64,000 nucleotides of DNA, from assembly GCA_046329055.1 (NCBI GenBank), contig JAXLVK010000014.1, positions 15,308 through 79,307 on the forward strand, written 5' to 3'. Of this stretch, positions 15,138 to 23,470 are shown piece after piece. The position numbers and the translations under genes are program-made. The notes under the pieces were generated by a model. That model was not told the origin of the DNA and did not search any database. It worked only from the letters and a program-made list of their open reading frames with translations. Source of the DNA: JADKCL01 sp046329055. GTDB taxonomy: Bacteria; Bacteroidota; Bacteroidia; J057; JADKCL01. The stretch's first letter is position 1; every line of letters starts with the position of its first letter.

Positions 15138-18062
15138 TCAGATTTCCGGTGCGTCCACGCTTCCTTCGATCACCTTGCCTTCCAGTGTGAGCTTGGATCC
15201 TGTCTGGATGACGTGCAGGAGCTGGTTCCCAGCGTTTTCGCATTTCTGCACCGTGATGGTCGCCGGGCCGTATTCTGCGCGGGTCTGACTGGCCGTGAAT
15301 CCACGCTCGTTCTTGCTCAGCACCAATTTCTGGGCTTCTACTTTGGCCAGGTCTTCGGCGGCCACGGCGGTCTCGCATCCGGTTACAGTCCCATCCGCGA
15401 TCGCGACCCGCGCCTCTTCTTGTGCGAGAATGCCCCGGCGCTTCGCGCCTTCGATTTGCACCCGCGCAATGCTGATATTCCCTCCGCTGAATTCCATCGC
15501 GTCCTTGCCCACCCGACTCACGGCGGCATTGTTCAACACACCCATGCAGAAGTCCGCGTCCAATCCGTCCTCCTTCGCCTGCCCGATGTAGCTGTCGTTG
15601 AAGGTGAAGATGCAGCGCATCAGGCAAAGCGCATCCTCAGCCCTGCTCCGCACGATGCGCACATGGTCAAAGAGGCTCTCGGTCTCGTACATCGTCACCG
15701 ACCCGTCCAGCTTCCAGCCCATGTAATTCAGTGAACCCAGCCCCTCGAAGGCGACATAATGGAACTCGGATTTGCCCTCGGCCTGCAACATGGAAAAGCC
15801 TTGGGCGGAGCTGTCGCTGCTCGTGATCAAGATGGGCGCATCGGCATCCCCAAACATCAGCACCTGCGACTTGGAGATGAATTTGGCGCCATTCACCAGG
15901 TCCAATTCCACGCCTTTTTCAAACCAAATCTGATAACCCACAGGGAACAGCAGGTCGCGGTTCACGGTATGCTTGCCCCGCTTGAAAGTGACCCGGTGCA
16001 GCGCCTCATCCACTTGGTAGATGTCATTGCTGCTGATGGTGAGGCCGGAAAACAGGCGCTGCTCCGGCGTGATGCCCTCGGGCTGCTTCCATTGCAATAC
16101 CTCCACGCGGTAGAGCGAGTCCAATCCCGGCACCTTGAAATAGATCCATTTACCCTCCGTCGGGCAATACACGTCCAGGTACTCAGCAGGGAACTCATTG
16201 TTATAGGCATCGAGGAAAGTGCTGCCCGTGAAGCTCGCATCCACACCATCGCCCTTCTTGCCAATGCCCTCCAAGAACACAGGCAGGCAATGGTAATTGA
16301 AGACGCGGTAATGATGCCCCTGGGCGGTTTTGCCTTGGTAATGCGCCTTCACGGAGCTGTGCTGCAAGGGCGCGATGAGCTGACGGATCGTTTCTCCCCG
16401 CTCAAACATCCGCCTCCGGTCAAATTTGTAACTCGGCCATTCCTTCTGGATCACCTGCTCGTAGTAGCCGATCTGCGGGGCGATGCTCAGGTAAAATGCA
16501 TCCAAGTAATCCGGCTGAGTGAACTCCTGCAGCGCCTTGACATAGAGCGCGAGGAACTTCATGTCATGGAAAAACCGCTCAAACATGAGTTCCCGGTAGC
16601 CTGGCGCCATGTAACGGACGTTGCGGCTGAATCCGATGAAGGGTTTGTCGATCCAGATGAGCGGCCCAGCCTCGGTAAATCCATCGAATCCGATCGGCTC
16701 CAGCTTCTGCAATACCGGGTTGAAGTACCAGCGTTGGTTGTGCCAGATGAAGGCATGTTGCGCACCCAGCACATCGATGACGGCGTAGTAGCGGGCCACC
16801 TTTTGCGCGTCAAACAGCTCCCAAATGGTCCGTTGCCCGGTTTTGTACTGCTGGATGAGCTGCTGCGCCGTCTCCACCTCGCGCCGGAGAGTGCTGTCCT
16901 TCCGCAAGGATTTTCCGCCAAATGGCACAATGTCCGAGGATTTGTAAGCCGGGACATGACGCTCGAAGTCCTCCAGGTCCGTGTCGAGTGAGACACCCTG
17001 TGCCTCCCAGAGTCCTTCCTCGTCGTATTTCATGATCGGGCCCTTGACCCGGCCCTTTTCACGGGCCATCTGCGGGGTGAAATGCTCCTCGTAGGCATAA
17101 AGGCCCTTTTCCTTGCCATTGATCCGCACCTGCACGAAACCGTAGATCGGGTTGATGACCTGCTCCTTGTCAAGCCAGCGGTGGAAAATCCATTCGCTCA
17201 GGAAGGACCGCGTCCGGGGATTTTGGATGGAAAATACCGTCATGCCCCGCCAAGCCTCGCCCTCATCCAGATCTATGCGGAAGGACCATTTGTCGCCCAT
17301 GAGGTGATCCGTCCAGTCGCCCTTGAGCCGGAGGCGACCCGGATGCTGCTTGCCGCCCTCCTTGAGCGTGCACCGCACCCAGCTCTGCTCGTCCTGCCCC
17401 AGCAACCCGCGCGCCAGCGCAGCCTCGCGCTGCTGCACAAGCGTATCCCATCCGCTCCCCACTTCCAAGTCGAGCGTCACCACGGAATCCTGCGCCGTGA
17501 CATTGCCCTCCGGCAGGCTCTGCCCCTCGGCCAGTCGCTGCACGCTGAAGTCGTCGAAATAGGCAGTAGCCGGGTTCGGGTTCCAGACATAGACCTTGAG
17601 GCTCGCCTTCCCGCTGTAGGTCGGGACCTTGATCTTGAGCATGTATTCGACCCAATCTCCCTCGATCATTCCGGTCGCCACGGCTTCCTTGTATTGGCCC
17701 CAGGAGGCGTCCGCAACGAAGGTGCCTGTGTTTTCGGGCGACTTGCGCCAAACCTTGGCGACAAACTGATCGCCGGGGCGCAGGTCGGTCGTCTCCCAAG
17801 TCAGTCCAAATTCCTTGCCCGCCTGAATCCTGCAACTGTATTTGCCAGAGCGGGCGGCGGAGTCGCTTTGGGTCTCCCCGTGAGCGAAGCGTTGCCCTCC
17901 AGCCTTGAAGTAGGTCGCATCACCCTCCTTTTCCACGCTTTCCATGTCGCAGGAGAGGGAGTCCCAGCCGCGTCCCCCCTTGCCACAGCCGCCGATCATG
18001 CCAGCGCTGAGCAGCAAGGACAGCAACACCATCCATCTATGGATATGGGCCGCAGCCCTCAT
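15138..18062 (-). CDS. CotH kinase family lipoprotein with C-terminal parallel beta-helix
   Basis: About 974 residues. The chosen start gives a lipoprotein signal peptide with lipobox SAGMIGGC (Cys near residue 27); ATGs at 18083 and 18125 are alternatives. Residues 30-190 look like a carbohydrate-binding-type beta sandwich (TYFKAGGQRF, YFDDFSVQ). Residues 190-600 are the CotH core, closely parallel to the neighbour gene: LRLKGDWTDH, INGKEKGLYAYEEHFTPQ, FIWHNQRWYFNP, EPIGFDGF. Residues about 680-960 are repetitive (VALHRVTF..., FHYVAFEGLGSLNYMGW, FDHVRIVRS, FNDSYIGQAKEDGLDADF), a right-handed parallel beta-helix pattern. Likely surface-exposed; substrate unknown. Confidence 0.8.
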   Translation of the reverse strand: MRAAAHIHRWMVLLSLLLSAGMIGGCGKGGRGWDSLSCDMESVEKEGDATYFKAGGQRFAHGETQSDSAARSGKYSCRIQAGKEFGLTWETTDLRPGDQFVAKVWRKSPENTGTFVADASWGQYKEAVATGMIEGDWVEYMLKIKVPTYSGKASLKVYVWNPNPATAYFDDFSVQRLAEGQSLPEGNVTAQDSVVTLDLEVGSGWDTLVQQREAALARGLLGQDEQSWVRCTLKEGGKQHPGRLRLKGDWTDHLMGDKWSFRIDLDEGEAWRGMTVFSIQNPRTRSFLSEWIFHRWLDKEQVINPIYGFVQVRINGKEKGLYAYEEHFTPQMAREKGRVKGPIMKYDEEGLWEAQGVSLDTDLEDFERHVPAYKSSDIVPFGGKSLRKDSTLRREVETAQQLIQQYKTGQRTIWELFDAQKVARYYAVIDVLGAQHAFIWHNQRWYFNPVLQKLEPIGFDGFTEAGPLIWIDKPFIGFSRNVRYMAPGYRELMFERFFHDMKFLALYVKALQEFTQPDYLDAFYLSIAPQIGYYEQVIQKEWPSYKFDRRRMFERGETIRQLIAPLQHSSVKAHYQGKTAQGHHYRVFNYHCLPVFLEGIGKKGDGVDASFTGSTFLDAYNNEFPAEYLDVYCPTEGKWIYFKVPGLDSLYRVEVLQWKQPEGITPEQRLFSGLTISSNDIYQVDEALHRVTFKRGKHTVNRDLLFPVGYQIWFEKGVELDLVNGAKFISKSQVLMFGDADAPILITSSDSSAQGFSMLQAEGKSEFHYVAFEGLGSLNYMGWKLDGSVTMYETESLFDHVRIVRSRAEDALCLMRCIFTFNDSYIGQAKEDGLDADFCMGVLNNAAVSRVGKDAMEFSGGNISIARVQIEGAKRRGILAQEEARVAIADGTVTGCETAVAAEDLAKVEAQKLVLSKNERGFTASQTRAEYGPATITVQKCENAGNQLLHVIQTGSKLTLEGKVIEGSVDAPEI

Positions 18063-18241
18063 CGTCTTGTATTCCATTGGCATTCTTACCATCAGGCAAT
18101 CCGACGCCTCCCCGACCTCCTTCAAGTGGGTTGGGCGTCACAGCCCCTAAAATTAGACAACGCCCACCGCAAAAGCGAAGGACGGCTGAGGGCTTGGCAG
18201 GACTTGTTGAGGAAATGAGCCGGATTTACCCAGAAAAGGCG

Positions 18242-18637
18242 TCAATCCTTCGGTCGGTTGCAGATGTGGATGCAGTGTGGCTTCTCGGGGAGCTCGATAA
18301 AGGTGAAGCAGCCCTTGATGCCTTTGCGCCTCACTTGGCGTCGAACTTCCTGAACCCGATAGTAGCTACCACTGACGTAGAAGACCGAGCCCTTTGCTAC
18401 ATTGAAATGTACAGGTCCCGTCACCGAAAACTGAACCAAGGGCCGGATGGCAGGAAGGCCGAATCGATTGACCACAATCCCCCGGAAGAATCCATGAACG
18501 CTTGCACGGCATTCTCCTAGCTGAAATCCTGCGGGATTGCAGAACTCATAGGCTGAAGCCTCTTGGGCGACAAGCTTGGTTCCACCAATCAAGCACAGCA
18601 GCATGAGAATCTTCAGTATCGTTGCCCTTGGCCTCAT
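18242..18637 (-). CDS. Small secreted hypothetical protein
   Basis: 131 residues with a clear signal peptide (ILKILMLLCLIGGTKLVAQ, cleavage near residue 25). The mature part is about 105 residues, basic at the C-terminal half (RVQEVRRQVRRKGIKG) with five cysteines that may form disulfides. I do not recognise the family. Its ATG overlaps the TGA of the upstream calpain-like protease by four bases, so the two are translationally coupled; an inhibitor, substrate or partner role is possible but not shown by the sequence. Confidence 0.6.
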   Translation of the reverse strand: MRPRATILKILMLLCLIGGTKLVAQEASAYEFCNPAGFQLGECRASVHGFFRGIVVNRFGLPAIRPLVQFSVTGPVHFNVAKGSVFYVSGSYYRVQEVRRQVRRKGIKGCFTFIELPEKPHCIHICNRPKD

Positions 18638-19587
18638 TCCTCCGACGACTTTGCTGGGCCATAGTCAACTGATACGAAGTGCTTCACAAGCAAGTCCACT
18701 GGAAGATCGTATAAGTTGTCAGGACCGTAGGGATCCCTAAGAGAAATCGTCCCGCCAGCCGGATCAACATCAATCACTGAGTAGGCATGTGGGCCTAGGA
18801 TGGTGAAATTGCCAAATTGCTTCTTCTTCCCTCCCCAATCCTTCGTACATAACACCACTGCGTTTCCTTCGGAAACTTGGTCAGCGATCAATTGCAAGAC
18901 CGTATCCTTCCCCGCCGCCAAGCCAGCCTTGGCGAATGCTTGCTCATCGCTCCCCCAGCGGTCCGTACGTTCATTGTAAATGGCGGCGTTTTTGGATGAT
19001 TGGCCAGTAAACATCTCGAAGGCAACCGTTGGATCTTCCCCATCCAAGTCCTGGAAGTGACCTCCGCTGATAAGCACCGCTGCAGCTTCCAGTACCATCA
19101 CCCAGATTTCCATTTGGTCATCCCCCAGGCCCGCATAGCGCGGAAACCCAGTATCGGCTCTGGTGGGGAACTTCCTTCCGACCGTTATCGTCTTCCGGAC
19201 CAAGGGAGATTTTTCGTCTCCACCCTCGCGGACATAGAGCTTCACATTGAATTTGCCGTCCTCTCGCTCTTCGATGATCTCCTCCAAATAGGACGGATTG
19301 GCCTTGGCAAATGCGGCAAGGGTTGCCATCAGCCAGCAATCCCCTACCTCCCCTTGGTAAACATCATCCTCCGCGAAGGCATGCGCATCGCCCTCGCCTG
19401 CTGCTGCCAAAGGCCCCTCGAACCGCTTGGGTTCACTTGGTACGGGCGGCTTCTTCTTTTTGCCTCCACCCCCGTCCTCGGGGCTTGCCGTAAGTGAAAA
19501 CGCAGGTGGCGCCATGGCGGTCATCGTTGGAGACTCAGCCTCTGGGGCTTGACGCAATTGTCTTGGTGACTGTGTTTGTGCTTTCAT
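18634..19587 (-). CDS. Calpain-like (C2 family) cysteine protease
   Basis: 317 residues with no classic signal peptide. A low-complexity N-terminal tail of about 65 residues (KKKKPPVPSEPKRF) precedes the protease core: GEVGDCWLMATLAAF with catalytic Cys84, GPHAYSVID with His267, and SLRDPYGPDN where the third catalytic residue, normally Asn in an RNPWG-type motif, is Asp285. The Cys and His signature makes the family call firm; the Asn-to-Asp change may alter activity. Bacterial calpain-like proteases are calcium-independent in several cases and their targets are mostly unknown. Coupled to a small secreted protein by a four-base overlap. Confidence 0.85.
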   Translation of the reverse strand: MKAQTQSPRQLRQAPEAESPTMTAMAPPAFSLTASPEDGGGGKKKKPPVPSEPKRFEGPLAAAGEGDAHAFAEDDVYQGEVGDCWLMATLAAFAKANPSYLEEIIEEREDGKFNVKLYVREGGDEKSPLVRKTITVGRKFPTRADTGFPRYAGLGDDQMEIWVMVLEAAAVLISGGHFQDLDGEDPTVAFEMFTGQSSKNAAIYNERTDRWGSDEQAFAKAGLAAGKDTVLQLIADQVSEGNAVVLCTKDWGGKKKQFGNFTILGPHAYSVIDVDPAGGTISLRDPYGPDNLYDLPVDLLVKHFVSVDYGPAKSSEE

Positions 19588-19628
19588 TTGTGTGAAGCTC
19601 TATTGAATGAGAATGCTTTGTAGTGATG

Positions 19629-19658
19629 CAAATATGCACATATCAATGGGTTCTGCAA
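19629..19658 (-). promoter_or_regulatory. Possible promoter of the calpain-like operon
   Basis: Minus strand TTGC (19658-19655), 18 bases, then CATATTTG (19636-19629), one mismatch from TAnnTTTG. It sits about 42 bases before the start codon. The rest of the 299-base gap up to 19886 shows no gene. Confidence 0.35.
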
Positions 19659-19828
19659 GCGGGGCAATGAACGCGCTGCCGATTTGATCGAAATCGCTCC
19701 TGCCCAGGCCGAGCCTTTGGCACGCATTTTGGACTGTTTCCAGTGGAGGCAATCATCAACCTCCTACAACATCGGTCTTTGTCTTTCGTATGATTCGTAG
19801 GTCAGTGGGGCAATGGGTGGAAAACCTG

Positions 19829-19861
19829 TTACCAAATTGGCCTAGATAAAAGATAGATTTG
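19829..19861 (+). promoter_or_regulatory. Promoter of the thioredoxin-like gene
   Basis: TAGATTTG at 19854-19861 is an exact Bacteroidota -7 box. A weak -33 candidate, TTAC, lies 21 bases upstream. The start codon follows 25 bases after the box. Confidence 0.5.
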
Positions 19862-19886
19862 TACTTTAGGAAGAGTTTTACTCAGA

Positions 19887-20333
19887 ATGGATATGAAATA
19901 CGCTACAAAGTTTGCTTTCTTGATGGCATTGGTGTGGATGGTGGCGGGTGCCACAGGCGTGAAAGCCCAGAGCGAGACTGGAATCCAGTTCTTCCACGGG
20001 AGCTTCGCCGAGGCACAGGCCAAAGCCAAGAAGGAGAACAAGCTCATCTTCATGGATGCTTACACCTCTTGGTGCGCCCCCTGCCGCTACATGGCCTCCA
20101 ATGTCTTCACCGACGAGTCTGTGGGTGAGTACTACAACTCCCACTTCGTGAACATCAAAGTGGACATGGAAAAAGGTGAAGGCCCTGACCTCGCCCGCCG
20201 CTACAGTGTGATGGCCTACCCCACCCTCCTCTTCTTGGATGGCAATGGCGAGGTGAAATCCCGCACAATGGGTGGCAAGCCTGCCGCGGACTTCATCGCC
20301 CTCGGGCAAAAGGCCGTGAAAGGCGGCAATTGA
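19887..20333 (+). CDS. Exported thioredoxin-fold protein
   Basis: 148 residues. Signal peptide (residues 5-27, FLMALVWMVAGATGVKAQ), then a thioredoxin fold of the DUF255/thioredoxin_7 kind. The redox site is SWCAPCRYM near residue 52 and the conserved cis-proline is in VMAYPTLLF near residue 113. Acts in the periplasm in disulfide exchange, probably reduction of client proteins; which partner reduces it is not visible here. Monocistronic: own promoter upstream and a strong terminator downstream. Confidence 0.88.
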   Translation: MDMKYATKFAFLMALVWMVAGATGVKAQSETGIQFFHGSFAEAQAKAKKENKLIFMDAYTSWCAPCRYMASNVFTDESVGEYYNSHFVNIKVDMEKGEGPDLARRYSVMAYPTLLFLDGNGEVKSRTMGGKPAADFIALGQKAVKGGN

Positions 20334-20365
20334 AAGAGACAGTTGTTCTGAAATCTATAGAATGG

Positions 20366-20402
20366 ACCGGGGCTGCGATGAGCAGCCCCGGTTGTTTTTT
20401 CT
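20366..20402 (+). terminator. Rho-independent terminator
   Basis: Perfect 11-bp stem ACCGGGGCTGC / GCAGCCCCGGT (20366-20376 and 20382-20392) with a five-base loop, followed by TTGTTTTTT. It ends the thioredoxin-like gene. Confidence 0.9.
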
Positions 20403-20693
20403 CGCTACGGCGGATCGGAACCCGAGCGGAGCCGAGGGCTGTACGACAAATTGGGAAGGTTTTTCCCAAGCGACCCCAGCGCCGCGTGCCGAGCTATCGG
20501 CGGGGTCGAACGTGGGTAGCCCCAGGCCACACACGCGACCATATCGACCCCAGCGGGGTCGCACAGCGCGACACGATGCTGCCGGATTTGTCGTAAACCC
20601 GAGCCTAGGGAACTCTGGCAGGAATCAGCGGAATTGCATTCCTTTAGGGGCATCTGCCACAGGCAATCGCTCGCCCAACTGCAGGTTGCCTGC
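20403..20693. repeat. Intergenic region with GACCCC-palindrome repeats
   Basis: No gene seen in this stretch. It holds GACCCCAGCGGGGTCG near 20551-20567 and, nearby, GGGGTCGAACGTGGGTAG near 20504. The core GGGGTC-AACGT-GTAG recurs at 22065-22080 as GGGGTCCAACGTATGTAG, so both loci carry members of one repeat family. Confidence 0.5.
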
Positions 20694-21824
20694 TCAATTG
20701 AAAACCAGCAAGCCATATCCTGCCGTCCCCACCCACTTCGCCTGGGTGCCGGACTCCACACGCATGCAGGTCGCTGTGTTGAGCATGTTGGAGCTGTTGG
20801 CCTCGGTATAGAGGGTCCACACATTTCCCGTTGGTACAAAGTTGGTCAATGACAGGGGTGATCTCATCCAGACCTCTCCGTATTGATCGCGCGTCAGCAC
20901 ATCGACACTCGGGTGGGTGATGGGCGAATTGGCTTCGCTCCAGTTGTCCCATGCATTGGCAGAGGACTTGAAGCTCAGGCCGCCCTGAGAGCCGATCCAT
21001 AGGTCGCCGTCACCAGTGAGGATCAGGGAATTGATGGTGTTGTTCAGGATAGGCGAGTTGGAGGTGTTCAGGGTCCCGAAGTTGAAATTCGAGAAGGTCA
21101 CCACTCCGGAGTCAGCCGATCCGAAATAGACCTCTTGCAATGGATTGGCGTCCACGTCCGTGAGGTTGTCGGTGGGGAGACTGGAATTGGCGGTGGTGTA
21201 GGAGGTCCAAGTGAAGGTATCGTAGATCATGAAGCCCGAACCAGGTGTGGTGACGATGGTCCAGTTGAGGGCTTGGACGATATGCCCAGCATTGTTCAGT
21301 TGCGCAGGGGCGCCAGTGCCAGAATTGTAGATCGTCCAAGTGCCGTTGTTGAGGCGGGCGACGCCATTGGCCGTGGTCATCCACATGCTGCCATCATTGG
21401 CTTGCCAGAAGTCGCGGACATCGTCTGAGGGAAGCATGGAATTGGAGGTATTGTACACCACCCAGGTTTCATTGGTCAGGACGCCGACACCTGCATCCGT
21501 AGCGAGCCACAGGCTCGTGCCGTCCCACCACATCTCGCGGACATTGTCGCTGGGGATGTCGGAATTGGCGGTATTGTATTGACGGAGGTTGGAGATGATG
21601 CTGCAGGCGTTGGGACAGACCCCGCCACAATCGACACCCGTCTCATTTTGATTGCGAATCCCGTCCGAGCAGGTCGCGCAGGCCTCGCACACGCCACCGC
21701 AGTCCACGGCGGTCTCGTCTTGATTCATGATCGCATCGTCGCAGGACTCCTTGTCCTTGCAATGCGAGAATGCCAAGGCGCACACGAACAGCAGCAGCCA
21801 AATCGGAGTTTTCAGGTTTTTCAT
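20694..21824 (-). CDS. Beta-propeller lipoprotein with cysteine-rich N-terminal repeats
   Basis: 376 residues. Signal peptide with a cysteine at about residue 22 (AFSHCKDK), so a likely lipoprotein. Two tandem cysteine units follow, ESCDDAIMNQDETAVDCGGVC and a second with RNQNETGVDCGGVC, a pattern seen in animal and bacterial surface proteins. The rest is a series of six or seven repeats of about 40 residues with the theme NTANSDIPSDNVREMWWDG and SLWLATDAGVGVL, as in two-component-regulator-type propellers. Surface or periplasmic binding protein; ligand unknown. Flanked on both sides by repeat-filled gaps. Confidence 0.72.
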   Translation of the reverse strand: MKNLKTPIWLLLFVCALAFSHCKDKESCDDAIMNQDETAVDCGGVCEACATCSDGIRNQNETGVDCGGVCPNACSIISNLRQYNTANSDIPSDNVREMWWDGTSLWLATDAGVGVLTNETWVVYNTSNSMLPSDDVRDFWQANDGSMWMTTANGVARLNNGTWTIYNSGTGAPAQLNNAGHIVQALNWTIVTTPGSGFMIYDTFTWTSYTTANSSLPTDNLTDVDANPLQEVYFGSADSGVVTFSNFNFGTLNTSNSPILNNTINSLILTGDGDLWIGSQGGLSFKSSANAWDNWSEANSPITHPSVDVLTRDQYGEVWMRSPLSLTNFVPTGNVWTLYTEANSSNMLNTATCMRVESGTQAKWVGTAGYGLLVFN

Positions 21825-21855
21825 GCCAAATTAAGGTTCGTGAATCCTCTAACTT

Positions 21856-22080
21856 CTAGAATTTCAGCCAGAAATCCAATTGGGCGAGAACGAGCAAAAG
21901 GCAAAACAGGAACCCCAGAGGGTCAAACGAATGCTCAGCCAGAAATCCAATGGCACGGACCCAAGTAGAAGCCCATCCAGGGACCCCAGAGGGGTCAAAC
22001 GTATGCTCAGCCAGAAATCCAATGGCACGGACCCCAAGTAGAAGCCCATCCAGGGACCCCAGAGGGGTCCAACGTATGTA
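21856..22080. repeat. Tandem repeat, unit about 73 bp, two full plus two partial copies
   Basis: The unit begins GACCCCAGAGGGGTCAAACG and contains TGCTCAGCCAGAAATCCAAT, GGCACGGACCCC and AAGTAGAAGCCCATCCAGG. Copies start at about 21910, 21982 and 22055, with a degenerate partial copy before 21910; the third copy diverges after GGGGTCCAACGTATGTAG. Each unit is headed by a palindrome GACCCC-AG-GGGGTC. Not a CRISPR: no unique spacers separate the copies. The whole 358-base gap (21825-22182) holds no gene. Confidence 0.8.
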
Positions 22081-22114
22081 GCGCCCAAGGCGCGCCCATT
22101 CCACACATCCCCCC

Positions 22115-22145
22115 AAAAACAAAGGCGGCCAATCGACCGCCTTTG
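22115..22145 (-). terminator. Terminator of the superoxide dismutase gene
   Basis: Nine-bp stem CAAAGGCGG / CCGCCTTTG (22120-22128, 22137-22145). Read on the minus strand it is followed by TTTTTGGGG, so it closes the sodA transcript 37 bases after its stop codon. Confidence 0.75.
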
Positions 22146-22182
22146 CTCTCTCATATATAGAATCTGATAGTATCCAGTAGGA

Positions 22183-22779
22183 TTACTTCGCGTAGAGCTC
22201 GGCCACCTTGCTCCAGTTCACCACGTTCCACCAAGCACCGATGTAGTCGGGGCGGCGGTTTTGGTAATTCAGGTAGTAGGCGTGCTCCCAGACGTCCAAG
22301 CCGAGGATGGGGGTACCCGTGCCGGGTTCCATCAGCGCATTGTCTTGGTTGGCTGTGCTGCTGATGCTGAGCTTGCCGTCTTCGCCCTTGAGGAGCCATG
22401 CCCATCCAGAGCCGAAGCGTGTTGCAGCTGCTTGGTTGAACTTGGTCTTGAAGTCCGCAAAGCTGCCGAAGTCGCGGGCGATCGCAGCGCCGAGGTCTCC
22501 GCCGGGCTCGCCACCACCATTGGGGCTCATGACTTCCCAGAACAGGTTGTGGTTCCAGAAACCGCCGCCGTTGTTGCGGATGGCAGGGGAGCTGCTCATG
22601 GCCACGGACAGGATTTCCTCGATCGTCTTGCCAGCGAGTTCGGTGCCCTCGATGGCCGCGTTCAAGTTGTTGGTATAGGCCGCGTGGTGCTTGGAGTGGT
22701 GGATTTCCATGGTCCGAGCATCGATATGCGGCTCCAGCGCGTCATAAGCGTAGGGGAGTTGAGGAAGGGTAAATGCCAT
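22183..22779 (-). CDS. sodA: Superoxide dismutase (Fe/Mn family)
   Basis: 198 residues from the ATG at 22779 (MAFTLPQLPYAYDALEPHID), the normal start of the family; the frame stays open 20 codons further but that part is not family-like. Converts superoxide to peroxide and oxygen in the cytosol. Metal ligands are visible: His in EPHID, His in NHNLFW, and Asp and His in DVWEHAYYLNYQ. GGGFWNHNLFW and the TANQDNAL stretch lean towards the manganese type, but Fe/Mn choice cannot be settled from sequence. Own terminator downstream. Confidence 0.95.
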   Translation of the reverse strand: MAFTLPQLPYAYDALEPHIDARTMEIHHSKHHAAYTNNLNAAIEGTELAGKTIEEILSVAMSSSPAIRNNGGGFWNHNLFWEVMSPNGGGEPGGDLGAAIARDFGSFADFKTKFNQAAATRFGSGWAWLLKGEDGKLSISSTANQDNALMEPGTGTPILGLDVWEHAYYLNYQNRRPDYIGAWWNVVNWSKVAELYAK

Positions 22780-22937
22780 ATTTTCAAATCGTTGCGTTGT
22801 GAGATACTGCGATGGAAAGGCCACCGCAAGCCTCGGCAAATTACAGCCCGTCCCGCTGAATCTAAAACCTGCTGGGCAGGATTTTGGATGGGCGGACCGA
22901 GACTGCTGCCATGAAAAGATAACATCGGTTCCGGCAT

Positions 22938-22945
22938 TATGTTTG
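22938..22945 (+). promoter_or_regulatory. -7 box upstream of the small lipoprotein gene
   Basis: TATGTTTG followed by C, exact match to TAnnTTTG, 47 bases before the ATG at 22993. No clear -33 box. Confidence 0.35.
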
Positions 22946-22992
22946 CAGCAGTGGTTACGCAGCTGGGTTGGATCACTTGAAGGGAATGCCTT

Positions 22993-23166
22993 ATGAAGAA
23001 GAGAATCATTTTTCTAGTGACGTGCCTGACCTTGACGGTCGGATTGGTCGCCTGTTCACCCTACCGCGTCCACAAGAAGCCCGCCCGCAGCGCGGCGAAG
23101 CATGTGACAAAGCCGCCCATGACCATCATGGATTTTTCGCTGAAGCGGGGATGCGGGTGTCATTGA
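22993..23166 (+). CDS. Very small lipoprotein, 57 residues
   Basis: ATG at 22993 opens MKKRIIFLVTCLTLTVGLVAC, a textbook lipoprotein signal with lipobox GLVAC (Cys21). The mature part is only 37 residues, basic (VHKKPARSAAKHVTK) and ends in KRGCGCH, a Cys-x-Cys-His tail that could bind a metal or form a disulfide. It is divergent from sodA. No homologue recognised. The lipobox, the -7 box and the clean start argue that it is real despite its size. Confidence 0.6.
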   Translation: MKKRIIFLVTCLTLTVGLVACSPYRVHKKPARSAAKHVTKPPMTIMDFSLKRGCGCH

Positions 23167-23470
23167 TGGGGGAAATGAAGCGGCGGCGTCCCGCCGCACG
23201 CTGATCGACAATGCCGCCTCCCGGCGGCACAGAATTACTCTACGAATCAGAACCAGTCAAGGCGTTCAACCGATCAATTGCGCTCACCGAAGTTGAATCG
23301 AGGCATTCGGCCGATCAATTGCACTGTTCGAAGTTGATCAAAAGTGCCGCAATTCACCCTCCAGCGCAAAGGTGTACCTGATAGAGAACGCCTGATTGGG
23401 TTTCTCTGCCTCGCCGCCAGAGGCGGCGGTATCGATAGCCCTGCGGCGGGACGCCGCGGGCTCAATCTGT
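23167..23470. repeat. Intergenic repeats between small lipoprotein and prohibitin genes
   Basis: No gene seen. Contains two tandem copies of a roughly 44-base unit with CCGATCAATTGC and GAAGTTGA (about 23268-23295 and 23311-23338), GC-rich palindromes (GGCGGCGTCCCGCCGC; CGCCGCCAGAGGCGGCGG) and a CCCTGCGGCGGGACGCCGCGGG hairpin near 23440-23461. The last is related to the CCCTGTGGCCGGGAGGCCACGGG element near 51248. Confidence 0.55.

Noticed and set aside
21856..22080. Possible CRISPR array
   Set aside because: Copies follow each other without unique spacers and no cas genes are in the window.
21856..22122. Open frame inside the 73-bp tandem repeats, suggesting a repeat protein
   Set aside because: The repeated RAIGFLAEH segments simply mirror the DNA repeat, and the unit length is not always a multiple of three between copies.
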